NCBI RefSeq assembly: GCF_007655135.1
Contig: NC_045134.1
Span: forward strand, 25,382,568-25,446,567
Length of the DNA stretch: 64,000 nt
Source: Punica granatum
Taxonomy: Eukaryota > Streptophyta > Magnoliopsida > Myrtales > Lythraceae
Direction of reading: 5' to 3'
Part shown: piece by piece, positions 59,108 to 64,000 of the stretch
Layout of the letters: the number at the start of each line of letters is the position of its first letter
Numbering within the stretch: position 1 is the stretch's first letter
Translations under genes and position numbers: made by a program
Notes under the pieces: model-generated
What the model saw: only the letters and a program-made list of their open reading frames with translations
The model's database searches: none
Told to the model about the DNA's origin: nothing

Positions 59108-59401
59108 ACATTCTGGAGCTGGGAAGCCGTTTGAGGACGCTGTCAAGTTCCTCTGCTGCATTTATTTCTTCATCCAAAACTGTCTCCTGCGCGGCCAGTC
59201 ATCGCCTTTTCTTGCAGAAGAGCCGACTTTCTTGGAGAATCAGCTTCTGGGCATCTGATTCCTGACGGTTCTGGAGGTGGGGTCGTCTTGTTCTTGGGAC
59301 CCGGAGAGCCGGCGGGGTGTGGGGTCGGAGTTGTTGGCCGGGAACGTGATGAAGTAAGGAGACTGCTGCTCTGTTTGGGTTGTTGGCTTCAAGGAATCAT
59401 C

Positions 59402-62400
59402 ATGGGCCGGAGGAAGAAGAGTGGTTTTAGCGTTGAAGAGGCGATACGGTTCTTGAACTACTTGAAAGTTGAGAAGCCTCTTTTCCCGCTTCTGATCTCT
59501 GTGATATTGCTGGGTTGGGCTGTTGAGAGGTGGGTCTTCTCCTTCTCCAACTGGGTCCCACTCGTCGTCGCGGTGTGGGCAACTATTCAGGTGAGCTCGT
59601 GCTTTTGCCGGTTTCTATGTCCTGATTGTCAGAGAGATTTCTTGAATGGTACGTCTTTGATGCACAGCTGATGGTTCATGTCAAAGACTCTCTTTAATTG
59701 CGTACATGCTGCCCATCTGGGGCACCGGACGTTGAGGTTAGGCTCCTAGGGGTCGTAGAACTGATTTGAGTCCGATACATCAGGTTGAACTTCTCGACAG
59801 AGGGGTCAGATAGAACATTATTTGTGATATGTGATCATCTCATTAGGCGAGTCAACCGAGCTTATGCTAGCTTTTAGTAGAATTGTCGAGTTATGGTCGG
59901 CGATTTCTTATATGACTAACCTGTTTTGGTACATTGATGAGTAGTATGAGACAAAATGGTCTTTTCCACCTGAAATCACTGAGTCCGCACATAGCACATT
60001 AAATATGGAAATAAACTGTACTAGCCTGATTTTGAACACGGTAACGTGCAGTATGGAAGTTATCAGCGGCAGATACTCGTGGAAGACTTGAACAAGAAGT
60101 GGAAGCGGGTCATCCTACACACTTCGGTATGTTTCAAAGCGAATATTCCACCTGATCTTAATATCCTTCGTAGAAATTATAGTAGATCTCCTGGAATTCA
60201 TTCTCATTGCATATTCTGTACAGCCCTCAACTCCATTGGAGCCCTGTGAATGGCTAAATAAGTTGTTGGTGGAAGTTTGGCCCGAATTTATGAACCCGAA
60301 GCTCGCCATACGGTTCTCGTCCATCGTTGAGGTGAGAATTCCATCGTGAGGTTATGGTTGATGATATCTTGTTTATATAGAAATTTATTGAAGAGTTAAA
60401 TGCTTTTTTTTGCAGAAACGTTTAAGGCACAGAAAATCCCGGCTCATCGTAAGTAATCTGTCGACTTTCTTGTCCTTTTGCTTTTTTTTCTTCTTATGGA
60501 TAATTTGACTTAGTGGCAAATGATAGCTCATAATGATAAGAATCATCTTTGATATAGGAAAAGATCGAGTTGCAAGAGTTTTCTCTAGGTTCTTGCCCCC
60601 CGAGCTTCGGTCTTCAGGGGACTCGCTGGGCAACTACAGGTGATCAGGTTGTTGCAGTTCTCATGTACATAGTTTTCCATTTCTGCTGGCGACGTGATAA
60701 AATTCATATAATTTATTATGAGTACCAACTGCGACGTTCCTTTCAATTTGGCAGAAAATCTTGCGAATGGGGTTTGACTGGGACACCAATGATATGAGTA
60801 TTCTGTTGCAAGCTAAGCTCGCCAGGCCATTATACGGAACTGCTCGTATCGTCATAAACAGCCTTCACATTAAAGGCGAAGTAAGCATTAATATGCATGC
60901 CCTATTCTATTTATGCATCATGTGTAATGAAAATCCAAGTCCTTTTGCCAACTTCCTAGTTGATAGTATTGACAGCATTTCTTTCCATGATTTGTAGTTG
61001 ATAAGAACCTTTTCCCCTTTTGTGCAGCTTCTCGTGATGCCAGTTTTAGAAGGGAAAGCTCTTTTATACTCCTTCTTATCTGTTCCCGAGGTTAGAATAG
61101 GAGTTGCCTTCGGAAGTGGTGGAAGCCAATCATTACCCGCCACAGAACTCCCTGGAGTTTCTTCTTGGCTGGTACTTCTTTAACCTTTTCGTACTTAATC
61201 GACGATAAAACTTGATCTTTCTTTTGACTGATACTTTCAACCTCTACCATTTCTTTTCAGGTCAAGATTTTCACCGAGACCTTAGTTAAGACCATGGTGG
61301 AACCTCGGAGACGATGTTACTCACTACCTGCAGTCGAGTTGAAGAAAAAGGCAGTTGGTGGTATCATCTATGTCAAGGTTGTTTCTGCAAGTAAACTTTC
61401 TCGAGGAAATCTTAGAGGAAGCCCATCAAGGAGCCAACAGAGCCTTTCTGCAGATTGCCATGCAGAAGAACACCTTATTGAGGAGAGTAAGGATCTGCAG
61501 ACGTTCGTGGAGGTTGAGCTCGAAGAGCTAACAAGGAGGACTGACATTAGGGTGGGATCTGCTCCAAGGTGGGACTCCATGTTCAATATGGTTTTGCATG
61601 AGGACACGGGTGTTCTGAGGTTCCATCTCTACGAGTGCACACCCAACAATGTGAAGTATGACTACCTTGCAAGCTGCCAAATAAAGGTAAAAATTCAGAA
61701 TTTTGAATTCCTAGTAAGATAAATATTTCTATATTTGCATTTCATGTGCATTCAAAAGCTCAACAGGAAACTTCTTCCTTTTTTCATCTTCTGATTTTTA
61801 TTTTTATTTTATTGCTCTCTCTTTAGGTGAAATACGTTGCAGATGATTCAACGTTTTTCTGGGCAATTGGGCCTGAATCAGGAATAGTAGCCAAGCACTC
61901 TGATTTTTGCGGAAAAGAGATTGAGATGGTGGTTCCCTTTGAAGGGGTCAAGTCAGGGGAGGTACAAATTCTAGACAAGTTTCTACAGTCTTTTCACCTA
62001 ATTGCCCTATGACTATAACATTCTCGTAGAACATTTTAACTGATATATAGAAAAAAAAAAAAGAGAGAAGAGACTGATATATACATGTGATGTGCAGTTA
62101 ACGGTGAGTCTCGTGTTGAAAGAATGGCAATTTTCTGACGGGTCGCATAGCTTGGAAGGCTCGCGTATTGCTCGGCATTCTCTCAGTGGGTCGTCGAACC
62201 TGCTCTCAAGAACCGGAAGAAAAATCAGCATTACTGTTGTTGAAGGAAATGATCTGATCGGAAAGGATCGGAATGGGAAGTGTCAACCATATGTTAAGTT
62301 GCAGTATGGGAAGGTAATAATGATTTAGGAAAATATTATTAACCATAGAAAGTTTCCTATTTAATGTGGAGCTTTGAGTGATATCGTTTTTCCCTCTTTT

Positions 62401-63843
62401 TCAGACTCTACAGAAGACAAGGACTGGACATACTTCAAATCCGACATGGGGACAGAAGTTTGAATTTGATGAGATAGGTGGTGGTGAATACTTGAAGGTA
62501 AAATGCTATTCTGCAGATATGTTTGGCGATGAGAGCATTGGAAGCGCACGGGTAAACTTGGAAGGCTTGGTCGAAGGATTGATGAGGGATGTGTGGGTCC
62601 CGCTCGAGAAAGTGAGTTCGGGTGAGCTCAGGCTTCAGATCGAGGCAGTGCGAGTTGATGACTACGAAGGATCCAGGGTATACTTTTATCTTGACCATAC
62701 CGAGAAAAAAGTTTAATTACTTCATTGTTCGAATTATATATACAAATGAAAAATACAGGGAACAGTATATAATTTTAAATTGGCCCTTCCTTTTTAATGG
62801 CTTTGTCAGGGTTCGATAAATGGTTCCAGGAATGGTTGGATAGAGCTCGTCCTCATTGAAGCAAAGGATCTTGTTGCTGCAGATCTTAGAGGAACGAGTG
62901 ATCCATACGTTAGGGTCCACTACGGAAATCTGAAGAAGAAAACAAAGGTTAGCAAGCCTGCTCAGTTCGGTGTAACTATTCCCGGTTTTACTGTTTTCCT
63001 TATCTCGAAACCGACAAAAGCAAAGAAAAAGTTACCATTAAGAATTATCTCCAGAGAAACATTCCATAATTTAATGAGTGTTCTTGAGAGAACTGAGGCA
63101 GTTTTCTGCTATTGATTCTTTCGGGTTGTGTTGTTGGCAGGTTATGTTCAAGACACTGCATCCTCGTTGGCATCAAACCTTAGAGTTCCCCGACAATGGA
63201 AGTCCTCTTGAGCTGCACGTGAAGGACCACAACGCTCTGCTTCCGACAGCGAGTATCGGAGACTGTGTCGTGGAGTATCAGAGGTTGCCCCCAAACGAAA
63301 TGTTCGACAAATGGATACCCCTTCAGGGAGTTAAAAGGGGAGAGATCCACGTCCAAATTACACGAAAAATTCCCGAACTGGAGAAGAAAACCAGTTTGGA
63401 TTCTGAACCATCTATAACTAAATCGCACCAGATCTCAAGTCAGGTGGGATTATCTTTCGTTCACATATTCTTCCGCAGCTTTTGGAAGTTTATATGCATC
63501 CCTTTTTCTTATTGTAGTATGGTATTAATCGAGTGGTTATAAAAGCCTCTGTGTCTGGCGTAACTCAAAAGTTTGGCCATTTATATTCGACTTATGTGGT
63601 GTCTCAAATTCATCGGAACAGATGAAGCAGACGATGGCCAAATTCCACTCTCTGATCGAAGAAGGAAATCTCGAAGAGCTCTCCACAGTCACAAGTGAGA
63701 TGGAGAGCCTCGAGGACCTGCAGGAAGTGTACATGATGCAGCTCGAGACTGAACAGATGTTGCTGCTCAACAAGATCAAGGAACTTGGCCAAGAGATGTT
63801 CAACTCAGCTTCACCTTCCTTGAGCAGGTCTTCCACCAGCTAA
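59402..63843 (+). CDS. SMP and triple-C2 domain protein (plant synaptotagmin/tricalbin group, NTMC2 type 3-like)
   Basis: Members of this group tether membranes and move lipids at ER contact sites. Fourteen exons join in frame into 825 residues with GT-AG introns: 59402-59590, 60052-60126, 60224-60331, 60416-60448, 60558-60647, 60755-60880, 61028-61171, 61261-61686, 61827-61961, 62098-62313, 62405-62677, 62810-62947, 63141-63443, 63622-63843. The start is ATG 59402 (MGRRKKSGFSVEEA). Order: N-terminal hydrophobic hairpin (about 25-62, FPLLISVILLGWAVERW), SMP domain (about 88-280: EPCEWLNKLLVEVWP, LGSCPPSFGLQGTRW, FDWDTNDMSILLQAKL, PEVRIGVAFGSGGSQSLP), C2A (about 288-440), C2B (about 480-600: ITVVEGNDLIGKDRNGK), C2C (about 610-725: LVAADLRGTSDPYVRVHYG) and a C-terminal coiled coil (752-815). 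Calcium-site aspartates look best in C2C. It recalls Arabidopsis SYTF/NTMC2T3. Confidence 0.93.
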
Positions 63844-64000
63844 ACTGAGGAAACCTAGTTAATCTATCGAATTCTTTTAGAACCATAGTTTGCTTGGAAA
63901 GGGCCAACTCCTGAGTCCTGATCGGAACATTTCATACTGATCAACAGACGAATAAACATTGTAGCATACTGATGAGTAACTCCCGTTGCCATCCCAACCC

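Noticed and set aside
59288..59401. In-frame extension upstream of the SMP/C2 start
   Set aside because: It opens with TTG and its composition does not match the family N-terminus; MGRRKKSG at 59402 fits.
1..64000. tRNA, rRNA, snRNA, CRISPR or organellar insert
   Set aside because: I scanned for conserved tRNA boxes with a cloverleaf, rRNA words, regular direct-repeat arrays and chloroplast or mitochondrial gene sequence and saw none beyond the SINE boxes; short snoRNAs or miRNAs cannot be excluded by eye.

Overview
The window looks like nuclear DNA from a flowering plant, probably a eudicot. It is AT-rich, its genes are split by GT-AG introns, and the gene families are plant-type: CBP60, AP-3 delta, CWF19-like 2, DUF639, a BEE-type bHLH and a plant SMP/C2 protein. 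The intergenic space is full of SINEs, MITEs, hAT, Mutator-like and PIF/Harbinger remnants. I cannot name the species; the GC-rich-cored foldback elements make me think weakly of Myrtales such as pomegranate.

Layout. 0.9-4.1 kb, minus strand: a six-exon calmodulin-binding protein 60 gene with a short C-terminus. 5.5-7.0 kb: a 1.5 kb non-autonomous hAT element with a perfect 8-bp target duplication. 7.7-12.7 kb: intergenic DNA with several MITEs and foldback elements. 13.2-16.1 kb, minus: an intronless AP-3 complex delta subunit gene. 17.7-22.5 kb, plus: a CWF19-like protein 2 gene that keeps its introns but is broken by stops and frameshifts. 24.7-25.4 kb, minus: a small single-exon serine-rich protein resembling the DUF1645 family. 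26-39 kb: a repeat-rich desert with a 0.9 kb foldback element, MITEs, a SINE and decayed LTR-like sequence. 39.5-41.0 kb, plus: a six-exon BEE/CIB-type bHLH factor. 41-52 kb: a second desert with a broken PIF/Harbinger transposase holding a nested insertion, a foldback element with a 9-bp target duplication, two SINEs and a roughly 40-bp minisatellite. 52.5-55.6 kb, plus: a nine-exon DUF639 membrane protein gene. 56-58.3 kb: AT-rich tandem duplications. 59.4-63.8 kb, plus: a 14-exon SMP/triple-C2 protein of the plant synaptotagmin/tricalbin group (NTMC2 type 3).

The genes are not an operon or pathway cluster. A loose theme is membrane traffic and contact sites (AP-3 delta, SMP/C2 protein, DUF639 membrane protein), but their proximity is more likely ancestral gene order. 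Exon boundaries were read by eye from splice sites, reading-frame continuity and remembered family alignments. I saw no tRNA, rRNA, CRISPR array or organellar insert. I found no convincing new biological system; the most unusual points are the GC-cored foldback elements, the poly-C leaders of two neighbouring genes, the nested PIF element and the decayed CWF19L2 locus.
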